13,698 nucleotides of DNA. Source: Chloroflexota bacterium (GTDB lineage Bacteria; Chloroflexota; Anaerolineae; 4572-78). Shown piece by piece: positions 1 to 6,567 of this stretch. Positions within the stretch are counted from its first letter, which is position 1. Each line of letters opens with the position of its first letter. The notes under the pieces are model-generated. The model had not been told where the DNA came from. It searched no databases and saw nothing but the letters and a program-made list of their open reading frames with translations. Where the stretch lies: contig JAJRSQ010000369.1 in NCBI GenBank assembly GCA_024278725.1, forward strand, positions 1 to 13,698. Direction: 5' to 3'. Made by a program: the position numbers and the translations under genes.

Positions 1-1187
1 AAGGCGTTGACCAGCGCGACATTCGTTTGCTGCCGGCGCGCTTTGAGCGGCACATAGTCCAAATCGCATTCCGGGTCGGGGTTGGTGAGGTTGATGGTGG
101 GCGGAATGACGCCATCGCGGAAGGCGAGCACCGCCGCCAGCGCGGAAATCGCGCCCGCCGCACCGAGCATGTGCCCCACCATCGATTTGGTGGCGGGCAC
201 GGGAATTTTGTGCGCCCGTTCGCCGAAAACCGCTTTGATGACTTTCGTTTCGGCGGCGTCGTTGAGCGGGGTGCTGGTTCCGTGGGCGTAAATCACATCC
301 ACATCATCCAGCGTGAGCCCCGCGCTCTCGATTGCGCCCCGGGTGGCGCGAATCGCGCCGATGCCTTCGGGGTGCGGCGCGGTGAAATGGTACGCATCGC
401 CGGTCAATCGCCCGCCGAGCACTTCGGCGTAGATTTTCGCGCCGCGCGCTTTGGCGTGTTCTTCCGTTTCCAACACCATCACCACCCCACCCTCGCCGGG
501 CACAAAACCATCGCGTTCCACATCGAAGGGACGGCTGGCAGCTTCCGGGTCATCATTTCGGGTGGAGACCGCCTGCATGCGGGCAAAGGCGGCGGTAATC
601 AACGGGGAGATGCCCGCTTCCGTCCCGCCCGCCAGCATCACCTCCGCTTCGCCGCGCTGAAGCATATGGTACGCTTCGATGATGGCGTAATTGCCGCTGG
701 CACACGCCAGCGTTGAGGTGAGAATCGGTCCCGTTGCGCCCGTTTCGATGGACACCAGACAGGATGCCGCGTTCGCCATCACGCTGGGGACTAAAAAGGG
801 GCGCACCACGCGCGGACCCTTTTGCGCCAATTCCACCGATGCCGGTTCAAGCATGCTCAAACCGCCGCCGCCGGTGTTGACGGTGACGCCCACGGTGTGC
901 GCGTTCTCGGCGGTGATTTCAAGATTGGCATCTGCCAGCGCCTGCCGGGATGCCGCCACCGCAAATTGCGTCGAGCGCACCATTCGGCGCGACATTTTGC
1001 GCGTCATATATTTTGTGGGGTCGAAGTCTTTCACTTCGCACGCCACTTTACTGCTATATTCCGTTGCATCAAATGCGGTGATGATGCCCGCGCCGGAAAC
1101 GCCGTTCACCATATTTTCCCAAAAGGTGTCCACATCGTTCCCAATGGGCGTGATTGCCCCTAATCCGGTGACAAAAACTCTGGTCAT
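1..1187 (-). CDS. fabF: Beta-ketoacyl-[acyl-carrier-protein] synthase II (partial, C-terminus off the left edge)
   Basis: This enzyme condenses malonyl-ACP with a growing acyl-ACP in cytosolic type II fatty-acid synthesis. About 395 codons are visible; the family is usually near 410-415, so only the last residues (the GFGGHN loop and the end) are missing. The product opens MTRVFVTGLGAITPIGN, the thiolase-fold start of KAS II. The nucleophile is Cys162 in LACASGN. The two histidines follow in YAHGTSTPLND and in KSMVGHMLGAAG, which also carries the conserved Lys, giving the Cys-His-His set. The visible end, CDLDYVPLKARRQQTNVALVNA, is typical of FabF just before the final glycine-rich loop. The ATG at 1187 follows AGGGGAA with good spacing. 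No acpP or fabG neighbour is in view, so the gene may be transcribed alone from the promoter at 1252-1280. FabB is the main alternative, but the motifs favour FabF. Confidence 0.95.
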   Translation of the reverse strand, partial: MTRVFVTGLGAITPIGNDVDTFWENMVNGVSGAGIITAFDATEYSSKVACEVKDFDPTKYMTRKMSRRMVRSTQFAVAASRQALADANLEITAENAHTVGVTVNTGGGGLSMLEPASVELAQKGPRVVRPFLVPSVMANAASCLVSIETGATGPILTSTLACASGNYAIIEAYHMLQRGEAEVMLAGGTEAGISPLITAAFARMQAVSTRNDDPEAASRPFDVERDGFVPGEGGVVMVLETEEHAKARGAKIYAEVLGGRLTGDAYHFTAPHPEGIGAIRATRGAIESAGLTLDDVDVIYAHGTSTPLNDAAETKVIKAVFGERAHKIPVPATKSMVGHMLGAAGAISALAAVLAFRDGVIPPTINLTNPDPECDLDYVPLKARRQQTNVALVNA

Positions 1188-1251
1188 AATTTCCCCTTTC
1201 AGCAATGAGTGTAAATTTGGCTTTCGGTCAGTCTGCTCAGTTGGTTGTTCA

Positions 1252-1280
1252 TTTATAATACAGACGAAAAGCGTGAGCAA
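1252..1280 (-). promoter_or_regulatory. Putative sigma70-type promoter of fabF
   Basis: On the minus strand, TTGCTC (1280-1275) and TATAAA (1257-1252) are separated by 17 bp. The -10 is good and the -35 is weak (TTG only). Transcription would start near 1245, leaving a leader of about 58 nt before fabF. The -35 lies inside the inverted repeat at 1267-1298. Confidence 0.5.
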
Positions 1281-1298
1281 ATGTTACATCACGCTTTT
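1267..1298. promoter_or_regulatory. Perfect 10-bp inverted repeat over the fabF promoter, candidate operator
   Basis: AAAAGCGTGA (1267-1276) and TCACGCTTTT (1289-1298) are exact reverse complements with a 12-nt centre. The element covers the -35 of the fabF promoter. It could be a bidirectional terminator, since the arms end in A and T runs. However, the upstream gene already has its own terminator at 1339-1376, so a repressor or activator site for fabF is the more economical reading. The regulator is unknown. Confidence 0.5.
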
Positions 1299-1338
1299 AA
1301 AAATAACACCCGACAAGCGTATTAGTTTTGCTGAACGC

Positions 1339-1376
1339 AAAAATCGCAGTGCGGAAACATTGCTCGCACTGCGATT
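1339..1376 (-). terminator. Rho-independent terminator of the recombinase-like gene
   Basis: A perfect 12-bp stem, AATCGCAGTGCG (1342-1353) with CGCACTGCGATT (1365-1376), has an 11-nt loop. On the minus strand it is followed by a T run, TTTTTGC. It lies 27 bp past the stop of the gene at 1404-2342. Confidence 0.85.
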
Positions 1377-1403
1377 CTCTTTTTCAGCGGTACATCCGGG
1401 GGG

Positions 1404-2342
1404 TTATTCCGTGTCACCGTTGAGGATTTTTTCCAGCTTTTTCAGTGTTTCGCGGAAGGTGACTTTGGAAAGTCCCAACTTTTCCTGCAATTTTGTGTGC
1501 GGCATCCCATCCCGAAAGTCCCGGAAGGCGCACGTCCAGCGCAGCATTTCAAATGATGCCCCGTTCGGCAATTGCGCTTCGTTTGCCGCATCGGTGAGGA
1601 CGTATTCCAGATTGCGGGGTGTGCATTCAAACAATCGCTCGGTTGGTTTGTAGATTGCCACGTATTGCGCCAGGGTGTCCAGCACCTCCGGCGAGACGGG
1701 CAAACGCCGCTCTTTGTGAATCAGCCGCGGGTCTTGGTAGCGAATCAGCACCGTGGGATTGCCGGGGTCGCTGTTCTCAAAATCATCTTCGGTGAGCCGC
1801 ATGCACTCCGCTTTTTTGATGCCCGTTTGAAGCAACAAACTCGCCAGCAAATGCGGGCGGGGGTCGGATTTGCGGGCGGAGATGTGTTTTTCGGTCACTT
1901 CCAGCAGCCGATCCACTTCATCATCCTGCAAAATTTTGGGGAGCGGGGTGGTAATTTTCTGGTGGATAATCTTTGCGGCGGGGTCGAACGGAGTTGCTTG
2001 AATGCTGTGCAGCCAGCCAAAGAAACTTTTTAAAGTGGTCACCCGGCGAGCATATGATTTCGGGCTGCACGGGATGCCCCGTTCATACTGAAGCCAATAC
2101 AAATATCGATTCAAATCATCGGTTCCCAGCGCACTGACGGGAACATCCTCACCGAAAAACCGCCGTACCAGCCGCAAATCGCCGTAAAATGCTTTGATGG
2201 TGTGCGGCGAAAAGCCTTTTTGCTCCATATGCTCGCGGAACGCTTTGGCGGCTTGGAGCAAGGTTGAATTGCTGTTGATGGCGTCCCGTGTCGGCGCCAG
2301 CGATTGCGCGTCAGGAAACATCACGGATTGTGCATCTGCCAT
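1404..2342 (-). CDS. Tyrosine-recombinase-fold protein, catalytically degenerate (probable DNA-binding protein)
   Basis: The product is 312 residues. Residues about 28-118 resemble the SAM-like core-binding domain of phage integrases (LLQAAKAFREHMEQKGFSPH, SYARRVTTLKSFFGWL). The rest follows the catalytic-domain layout but with key residues replaced. The first catalytic Arg in the usual TGLRxSEL is Lys176 (TGIKKAEC). The HxLRH box reads EMLRW, so its first His is Glu265 while Arg268 remains. LGH is LGL (Leu291). No Tyr exists in the C-terminal tail (TFRETLKKLEKILNGDTE). The strand Lys (HKERRLPVS, Lys210) remains. It is therefore unlikely to cleave DNA by the normal mechanism; binding DNA as a regulator or architectural factor is inferred. 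The start at 2342 is chosen because GGGAGG lies 6 nt upstream; an in-frame ATG at 2360 adds six residues with a poorer site. Confidence 0.8.
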   Translation of the reverse strand: MADAQSVMFPDAQSLAPTRDAINSNSTLLQAAKAFREHMEQKGFSPHTIKAFYGDLRLVRRFFGEDVPVSALGTDDLNRYLYWLQYERGIPCSPKSYARRVTTLKSFFGWLHSIQATPFDPAAKIIHQKITTPLPKILQDDEVDRLLEVTEKHISARKSDPRPHLLASLLLQTGIKKAECMRLTEDDFENSDPGNPTVLIRYQDPRLIHKERRLPVSPEVLDTLAQYVAIYKPTERLFECTPRNLEYVLTDAANEAQLPNGASFEMLRWTCAFRDFRDGMPHTKLQEKLGLSKVTFRETLKKLEKILNGDTE

Positions 2343-2386
2343 TTGAACCTCCCATTCCATTCGCCCTAATGTGCGAATACCATTAC

Positions 2387-2433
2387 ATAGTTTGACATAA
2401 GTTTATCACATAACATAACCTTTGTCAAACTAT
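2387..2433 (-). promoter_or_regulatory. Promoter of the recombinase-like gene inside an 11-bp inverted repeat
   Basis: ATAGTTTGACA (2387-2397) and TGTCAAACTAT (2423-2433) are perfect inverted copies separated by 25 bp. On the minus strand the right arm supplies a consensus -35, TTGACA (2428-2423), and after 17 bp comes TAAACT (2405-2400). The left arm then overlaps the expected start point near 2393. This arrangement suits an operator for autoregulation. Confidence 0.65.
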
Positions 2434-2484
2434 ACGAACACCGTCTGGTAGAATGGTACTACTGTTCCGCCAAGTTTTTCCGCA

Positions 2485-2574
2485 GAGACAAACCTGTGTG
2501 TTCGCCCAAAATTTGGACAAAAATATCGGGCAGACACACCGGTCTGCCCCTACCCCTCAACTATTTTTGACTGA
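2485..2574. repeat. Twin-hairpin intergenic repeat, copy 1 (degenerate)
   Basis: The intact second hairpin is GGGCAGAC (2528-2535), loop ACACCG, GTCTGCCC (2542-2549), followed by CTACCCCT. The first hairpin is decayed: its left arm is altered while the loop CTGTGT and right arm GTTCGCCC survive (ending at 2507). A 14-bp string CTATTTTTGACTGA (2561-2574) also occurs in copy 2 at 7385-7398. With the promoter at 2387-2433 this accounts for the gene-free stretch 2343-2590. The hairpins could terminate transcripts from the gene that stops at 2591. Confidence 0.75.
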
Positions 2575-2590
2575 GCGCAACCGTCGGGGG

Positions 2591-3451
2591 TTAGAAATTG
2601 AGTTTTTTGAAGATGAATTCCGGCACGTGGCGGATGACGGTCATAATCACCCACCAGAAACGGGGCAGATAGACCACCTCCCGCCCGGTGATAATGGCGC
2701 GATACACCCCCTGCCCCACCGATTCGGCGGAGGCGAACAGCGCGCCCTTTTCCAGATGCGCGGTCATCGGGGTGTCCACCATCCCCGGTTTGATGGTGAT
2801 GACCGTTACCCCCGCGTCGGCGAGCCGCCCGCGCACCCCCGACAGAAACGCCGTGACGCCCGCTTTCGCCGCGCCGTACACATAGTTGCTTTTGCGTCCC
2901 CGGTCGCCCGCCACCGACGAAATCACGGCGATGGTTCCCCGCCGTTCCGCCTCAAACCGATTTGCCAGCAGCGTCACCAGCGAAACCACGCTCAAAAAGT
3001 TGGTGCGCATTTCCTGCTCGGTGAGGGCGTAACTTTGCTGGCACGCCGCTTGGTCGCTGAGTGTGCCGTGGGCAATCAGGGCGATGTCCAACCCGTCCAA
3101 CGCTTCCGCCGCCTGGTCGAGCGTTGCCGCGTGGCGGTCGGTGTCGGTCAGGTCGAGGACGGCGGTCTCCACCTGCGCCGCGCCGCGCACGCGCAAATCG
3201 TCGGCGACCACCTGCAATTTTTCGGCGTTGCGGGCAATCAGGAAGAGTTTGTCGCCATCGGCGGCGAATTCTTTGGCGGCTTCCTGCGCGATGGCTGACG
3301 TTGCGCCCGCAATCAACACCCGGCGCGGCTGACGATACCGCGCCGCGCGGACAGCTTCGCTCGCGGCGGGCTTTTGCTTCGATTTAGCGATGAACGCCAG
3401 CGCGGCGGCGAGTGCCGAAATCGCACCGGCGATGAGGGTTGTTTTTTTCAT
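2591..3451 (-). CDS. dprE2: Short-chain dehydrogenase, DprE2-like (decaprenylphospho-arabinose-forming NADH reductase)
   Basis: The product is 286 residues. A hydrophobic N-terminal segment (about 5-21) precedes a Rossmann SDR domain. The cofactor glycine loop is IAGATSAIA (47-55). The NAG-equivalent strand is IALIAHGTLSDQ, whose AHG-LxDQ form is DprE2-like. The catalytic residues are Asn151, Ser178/179, Tyr192 and Lys196 (YGAAK). In the known pair, DprE1 oxidises decaprenylphosphoryl-ribose at C2' and DprE2 reduces the keto intermediate to the arabinose epimer. The gene lies 28 bp after dprE1 in the same direction, with AAGGAT before its ATG, so the two are surely co-transcribed. The assignment rests mainly on that pairing. 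Alone it would be called a generic SDR, and the lipid substrate in this organism is inferred. Confidence 0.75.
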   Translation of the reverse strand: MKKTTLIAGAISALAAALAFIAKSKQKPAASEAVRAARYRQPRRVLIAGATSAIAQEAAKEFAADGDKLFLIARNAEKLQVVADDLRVRGAAQVETAVLDLTDTDRHAATLDQAAEALDGLDIALIAHGTLSDQAACQQSYALTEQEMRTNFLSVVSLVTLLANRFEAERRGTIAVISSVAGDRGRKSNYVYGAAKAGVTAFLSGVRGRLADAGVTVITIKPGMVDTPMTAHLEKGALFASAESVGQGVYRAIITGREVVYLPRFWWVIMTVIRHVPEFIFKKLNF

Positions 3452-3479
3452 ACGTTTATCCTTTGTCGTTCACTATTCG

Positions 3480-4805
3480 TCATTCGCTATTTCCCGTCAC
3501 CCGTCGCCAGAAGCTGGACGAGATTTTGGGGTCAATAAATTCCATAAACGCTTCCCACTGCGGGAAAAATGCTTTGAAAAACTCGGCGGACATGCGCGAA
3601 TCTTTTGCCGGATAGCCGGCAATGCCGCCGCTATCGAGTACCATGCGGTCAATTTCGGTCAGCAGGTCGAGCGTCGCCTGCCCCTGATTCGGAAAATCAA
3701 TCGCCAGCGTCACCCCTTTGCGCGGGAAAGAGAGCATCCCCGGCGATTTTTTGTCGCCGAAGGTTTTCAGCACGTTCAAAAACGGGGTCAGCCCGGAAGT
3801 GGCAATTTTATGGATGATGGCGCGGATGGCGCGGAAACCGTCATCATACGGCACAATGCACTGGTATTGCATAAAACCGCGATTGCCGTAAATTCGATTC
3901 CACTGCCCGATGGCGTCCAGCGGGTAGAAAAAGGGTTCATAATGCACCGTGCCGCGCACAATTTTCCGCAGATTCTTTTCATAATACAGCACGTTGAAGG
4001 CGCGCATGGTGTAATTGTTCAGCGCGAAGTTGGGCGCGGTGAAGGGCACGGCGAGCCGTTGCGGCTTGGGCGGCTGGTATGAATACGTCGTCGGGGCGGC
4101 GGTGTTGTTGCCGCGCAAAAACACCCCTTTCCCCAGCGAGTCCCCGTGCGCGAAACAGTCAATCCAGCTCACGGTATGCTCGTATCCCGCTTCAGACTCG
4201 CGGGCGATTTCAAAAAACTCATCCAGATTTCTGAATTTGATGATTTCCTCATCAATGAACGGGCTTTCAATTTTCTTGAGTTTGAATTCCGCCCAGAGAA
4301 TGACGCCGGTCAGCCCCAGCCCGCCGATGGTCGCGCGAAACCAGTCGGCGTTTTCGGTGGGCGAGCAAAGCAGGCGCGTGCCATCGGAGCGGAGGAGTTC
4401 AAAGCGGGTCACGTGCATGCCGAAAGTTCCGGCGTGCCCATGATTTTTGCCGTGTACATCGTTGGCGATGGCGCCCCCCACCGTCACAAATTTTGTGCCG
4501 GGCGTGACCGACAGAAACCAGCCGTGCGGCACAATAATTTTCAGAATCTCTTCCAGCGATACCCCCGCTTCACAGCGCAACAGCCCGTTTTCACGGTCAA
4601 ACGCCAGAAAATGGTTGAGCGGGGTCATATCGAGCAAAATGCCGCCGTCGTTCAAACAGCTATCGCCATAACTACGCCCCAAACCCACGGGCAAAAAAGA
4701 TGCGGGCAAATCCGCCAGCATCGCGGGCGCGGAAAATCGCCATCCCATTCGGCGAATTTCATGCCGATAATTGAAATAGCGTCCCCACGATTGAAAATCT
4801 TTCAT
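3480..4805 (-). CDS. dprE1: FAD-dependent oxidase, DprE1-like (decaprenylphosphoryl-beta-D-ribose 2'-oxidase)
   Basis: The product is 441 residues, of the vanillyl-alcohol-oxidase flavoprotein fold. The FAD-binding half holds GLGRSYGD (41-48) and VTVGGAIANDVHGKNH (107-122), matching the DprE1 region whose His contacts the flavin. The C-terminal half keeps YPLDAIGQWNRIYG, FLNVLKTFG and AKDSR (Lys401), all close to mycobacterial DprE1. At the position of the mycobacterial Cys387, the residue attacked by benzothiazinones, this protein has Ala368 (LAIDFP). The enzyme would oxidise a polyprenyl-phospho-ribose to its 2'-keto form for DprE2 next door. The start at 4805 is chosen because GGAG lies 8 nt upstream; an in-frame TTG at 4826 is less likely. 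It is the first gene of the pair, under a near-consensus promoter at 4863-4890. Confidence 0.85.
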   Translation of the reverse strand: MKDFQSWGRYFNYRHEIRRMGWRFSAPAMLADLPASFLPVGLGRSYGDSCLNDGGILLDMTPLNHFLAFDRENGLLRCEAGVSLEEILKIIVPHGWFLSVTPGTKFVTVGGAIANDVHGKNHGHAGTFGMHVTRFELLRSDGTRLLCSPTENADWFRATIGGLGLTGVILWAEFKLKKIESPFIDEEIIKFRNLDEFFEIARESEAGYEHTVSWIDCFAHGDSLGKGVFLRGNNTAAPTTYSYQPPKPQRLAVPFTAPNFALNNYTMRAFNVLYYEKNLRKIVRGTVHYEPFFYPLDAIGQWNRIYGNRGFMQYQCIVPYDDGFRAIRAIIHKIATSGLTPFLNVLKTFGDKKSPGMLSFPRKGVTLAIDFPNQGQATLDLLTEIDRMVLDSGGIAGYPAKDSRMSAEFFKAFFPQWEAFMEFIDPKISSSFWRRVTGNSE

Positions 4806-4862
4806 GGTGCAAGCTCCGATGTGCAAATGATGCCGCTCGTTAATCCGAGCACAAACATTGGC

Positions 4863-4890
4863 ATGATAACATCACGGCGGCAAATGTCAA
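4863..4890 (-). promoter_or_regulatory. Promoter of the dprE1-dprE2 operon
   Basis: On the minus strand, TTGACA (4890-4885) and TATCAT (4868-4863) are spaced by 16 bp. This is a consensus -35 and a 5/6 -10. Transcription would begin near 4855, about 50 nt before the dprE1 ATG. Confidence 0.7.
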
Positions 4891-4916
4891 AAGGTTGGCG
4901 CAAAATTCGGTTGTTT

Positions 4917-4945
4917 TTGTCGAAACGGGGGCTTCGTGCTATACT
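4917..4945 (+). promoter_or_regulatory. Promoter of the glycosyltransferase gene
   Basis: TTGTCG (4917-4922) and TATACT (4940-4945) are spaced by 17 bp. The start point would be near 4952, giving a leader of about 110 nt. It is back to back with the dprE1 promoter; the two -35 boxes are 26 bp apart. Confidence 0.6.
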
Positions 4946-4970
4946 CCCCGCCGATTGAAATGTGACACAA

Positions 4971-5039
4971 GGCGAAGGGAGAGCCTCTGGTGGCGGTAGC
5001 TGATACCTGCCCGGAGGCTCTTTTGATGACGACATCGCC
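4971..5039 (+). promoter_or_regulatory. Structured 5' leader of the glycosyltransferase mRNA (unclassified)
   Basis: An 11-bp stem pairs AGAGCCTCTGG (4980-4990) with CCGGAGGCTCT (5011-5021), with one G-U pair. Stacked inside, GC-GGTA (4993-4998) pairs with TACC-T-GC (5004-5010, one bulge) around the loop GCTGA. An outer pairing GGCGA (4971-4975) with TCGCC (5035-5039) can close it. Four Ts follow the main stem. The GGAGG at 5013-5017 inside the stem is also a Shine-Dalgarno for the ATG at 5026. It could be an attenuator, a translational switch or a riboswitch; I could not match it to a known class. Confidence 0.5.
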
Positions 5040-5052
5040 ATTGGGGTTTTAG
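5026..5052 (+). CDS. Possible leader peptide MTTSPLGF, in frame with the glycosyltransferase
   Basis: The ATG at 5026 lies 8 nt after a full GGAGG. Eight codons (MTTSPLGF) end in TAG at 5050-5052, and that stop overlaps the AGGA used by the glycosyltransferase. The frame is the same as that of the downstream gene, whose ATG is only three codons beyond the stop. It may be a regulatory leader peptide, a translationally coupled upstream frame, or the original start of the glycosyltransferase cut off by an amber mutation. The sequence alone cannot decide. Confidence 0.4.
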   Translation: MTTSPLGF

Positions 5053-5061
5053 GAACAGTCT

Positions 5062-6549
5062 ATGAATATTTTGGTCATTCTTTACAGTATGGTTTTAATT
5101 GGATTGGCGCTTTACGGCTTCAACGCGCTCTATTTTTCGGTCATGTTTTTTCGGCGGCGGCAGAATTTTCGACGGCACATCCCCACCCCGCCAATGACCG
5201 ATTTTCCGGCGGTAACGGTGCAACTCCCCATTTTCAATGAACGGTTGGTGGTGGAACGGCTGATTGACGCGGTCGCGGCGCTGGATTATCCGGCAGATAA
5301 ACTTTCCATTCAGGTATTGGATGATTCCACCGACGAAACGATGGCGCTGGCACGGGCGCGAGTCGCCTTTCATCGGGCGCGCGGGGTGACGATTGATTAC
5401 GTGCGTCGCCCGGTGCGCGAGGGGTTCAAAGCGGGCGCGCTGGCATACGGATTGCAGTCCGCACCGGGTGAATTCATCGCCATTTTTGATGCGGATTTCG
5501 TCCCGCCGCGAGATTTTCTGCGGCGGGTGATGCCGCATTTCAACCGCCCCGAAGTGGGGATGGTGCAAACACGCTGGGGACATTTGAACGCCACGGAAAA
5601 CCCGTTCACCCGCGCGCAGGCGTTGGCGCTGGACGGGCATTTTGTAGTAGAGCAGACGGTGCGCAGTTCGCAAGGGTTGTTGATGAATTTCAACGGGTCG
5701 GGCGGCGTGTGGCGGCGAGCCACCATTGACGATGCCGGCGGCTGGCAATCGGACACCATTGCGGAAGATTTGGATTTGTCGTACCGGGCGCAGTTGGCGG
5801 GCTGGCAGCTAACCTACCTGCCCGATGTCATCGCGCCCGCAGAAATTCCGCCACTGTTGACGGCATTCAAACGCCAGCAATTTCGATGGGCGAAGGGCGC
5901 CATTCAGGCATTGAAAAAATTTGCCGCGCAATTGCTGCGCGCGCCCCTTTCGCCGTGGCAAAAAGTGCAGGCGTTTTTGCACCTGAGCGGCTATCTGGTT
6001 CACCCGCTGATGCTGCTGCTGATTTTGCTGGGGTTGCCGGTCATCCTGTACACCGACCCCGGCACGCTCCGGTTGAGCGCGCTCGGCGTGGCGGGATTCG
6101 CGCCGCCGGTGCTGTTTGCGCTGTCACAGTGGGGCGCGTATCGCAACTGGGTTGAGCGGTTCGCGTATTTCCCCTTTCTGGTGCTGTTCGGCGCGGGGAT
6201 TATGCTGAACAATAGCTGGGCGGTCATCGAGGGGCTTTCGGGGCGCAATGCCCGCGAATTTTTGCGCACCCCGAAATTCCGCACCCAAAACGGACTGAGC
6301 CGCGCCAGCGATTACATCCTCCCCGTTGATTGGACGACCTGGGGCGAGTTGGCGCTGGCGGGATATTGCTGGATAGAAGCGTTCCTCGCCCTGAGCCGCG
6401 CGCCGGGACTGGTTCCCTTTCTGATGATGTACGCGCTCGGATTCACGGTGACGGCGGGATTGGGCTTGTGGCAATCGCGGGCGTATCTCACCCGCAACCG
6501 GCAAACGCGGACGCGGCGCAATATGCGCGGTTCGGCGGTGCGCTGGTAA
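5062..6549 (+). CDS. Processive family 2 glycosyltransferase, cellulose/mannan synthase-like membrane protein
   Basis: The product is 495 residues. One membrane segment lies at about 3-30. A cytosolic GT-A domain follows with the processive signature: Asp87-Asp88 (LDDSTDET), the metal-binding DAD at 143-145, Glu235-Asp236 (AEDLDLSYR, the acceptor base region) and QQFRW at 272-276. Three or more membrane helices follow from about 300 (HLSGYLVHPLMLLLILLGLP onwards) to near 480. Such enzymes polymerise a nucleotide-activated hexose and extrude the glycan across the membrane. Glucomannan synthase-like (CslA-type) and cellulose synthase-like enzymes share this layout, so sugar and linkage are not determined. 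AGGA (5051-5054) sits 7 nt before the ATG. It is divergent from dprE1, which suggests a shared envelope-polysaccharide role, though its donor is not the dprE lipid product. It ends 18 bp from a convergent gene. Confidence 0.85.
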   Translation: MNILVILYSMVLIGLALYGFNALYFSVMFFRRRQNFRRHIPTPPMTDFPAVTVQLPIFNERLVVERLIDAVAALDYPADKLSIQVLDDSTDETMALARARVAFHRARGVTIDYVRRPVREGFKAGALAYGLQSAPGEFIAIFDADFVPPRDFLRRVMPHFNRPEVGMVQTRWGHLNATENPFTRAQALALDGHFVVEQTVRSSQGLLMNFNGSGGVWRRATIDDAGGWQSDTIAEDLDLSYRAQLAGWQLTYLPDVIAPAEIPPLLTAFKRQQFRWAKGAIQALKKFAAQLLRAPLSPWQKVQAFLHLSGYLVHPLMLLLILLGLPVILYTDPGTLRLSALGVAGFAPPVLFALSQWGAYRNWVERFAYFPFLVLFGAGIMLNNSWAVIEGLSGRNAREFLRTPKFRTQNGLSRASDYILPVDWTTWGELALAGYCWIEAFLALSRAPGLVPFLMMYALGFTVTAGLGLWQSRAYLTRNRQTRTRRNMRGSAVRW

Positions 6550-6567
6550 ACACGGCAAGCGGGATTT

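Noticed and set aside
27..1653. Several open frames on the plus strand through fabF and the recombinase gene.
   Set aside because: They are antisense to clear genes, biased in composition and without start signals.
1404..2342. An active integrase marking a mobile element.
   Set aside because: Catalytic residues are missing, no attachment-site repeats or phage genes are nearby, and both neighbours are housekeeping-type genes.
4803..4826. TTG at 4826 as the dprE1 start, adding seven residues.
   Set aside because: The ATG at 4805 has GGAG at the right distance and the extension overlaps that signal.
4950..5061. Cyclic-di-GMP or fluoride riboswitch in the glycosyltransferase leader.
   Set aside because: Fragments such as ACACAAGGCGAA and GGTAGCTGATACC are suggestive, but the core strings of those classes are absent and the stem order does not fit. 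I kept it as an unclassified structured leader.
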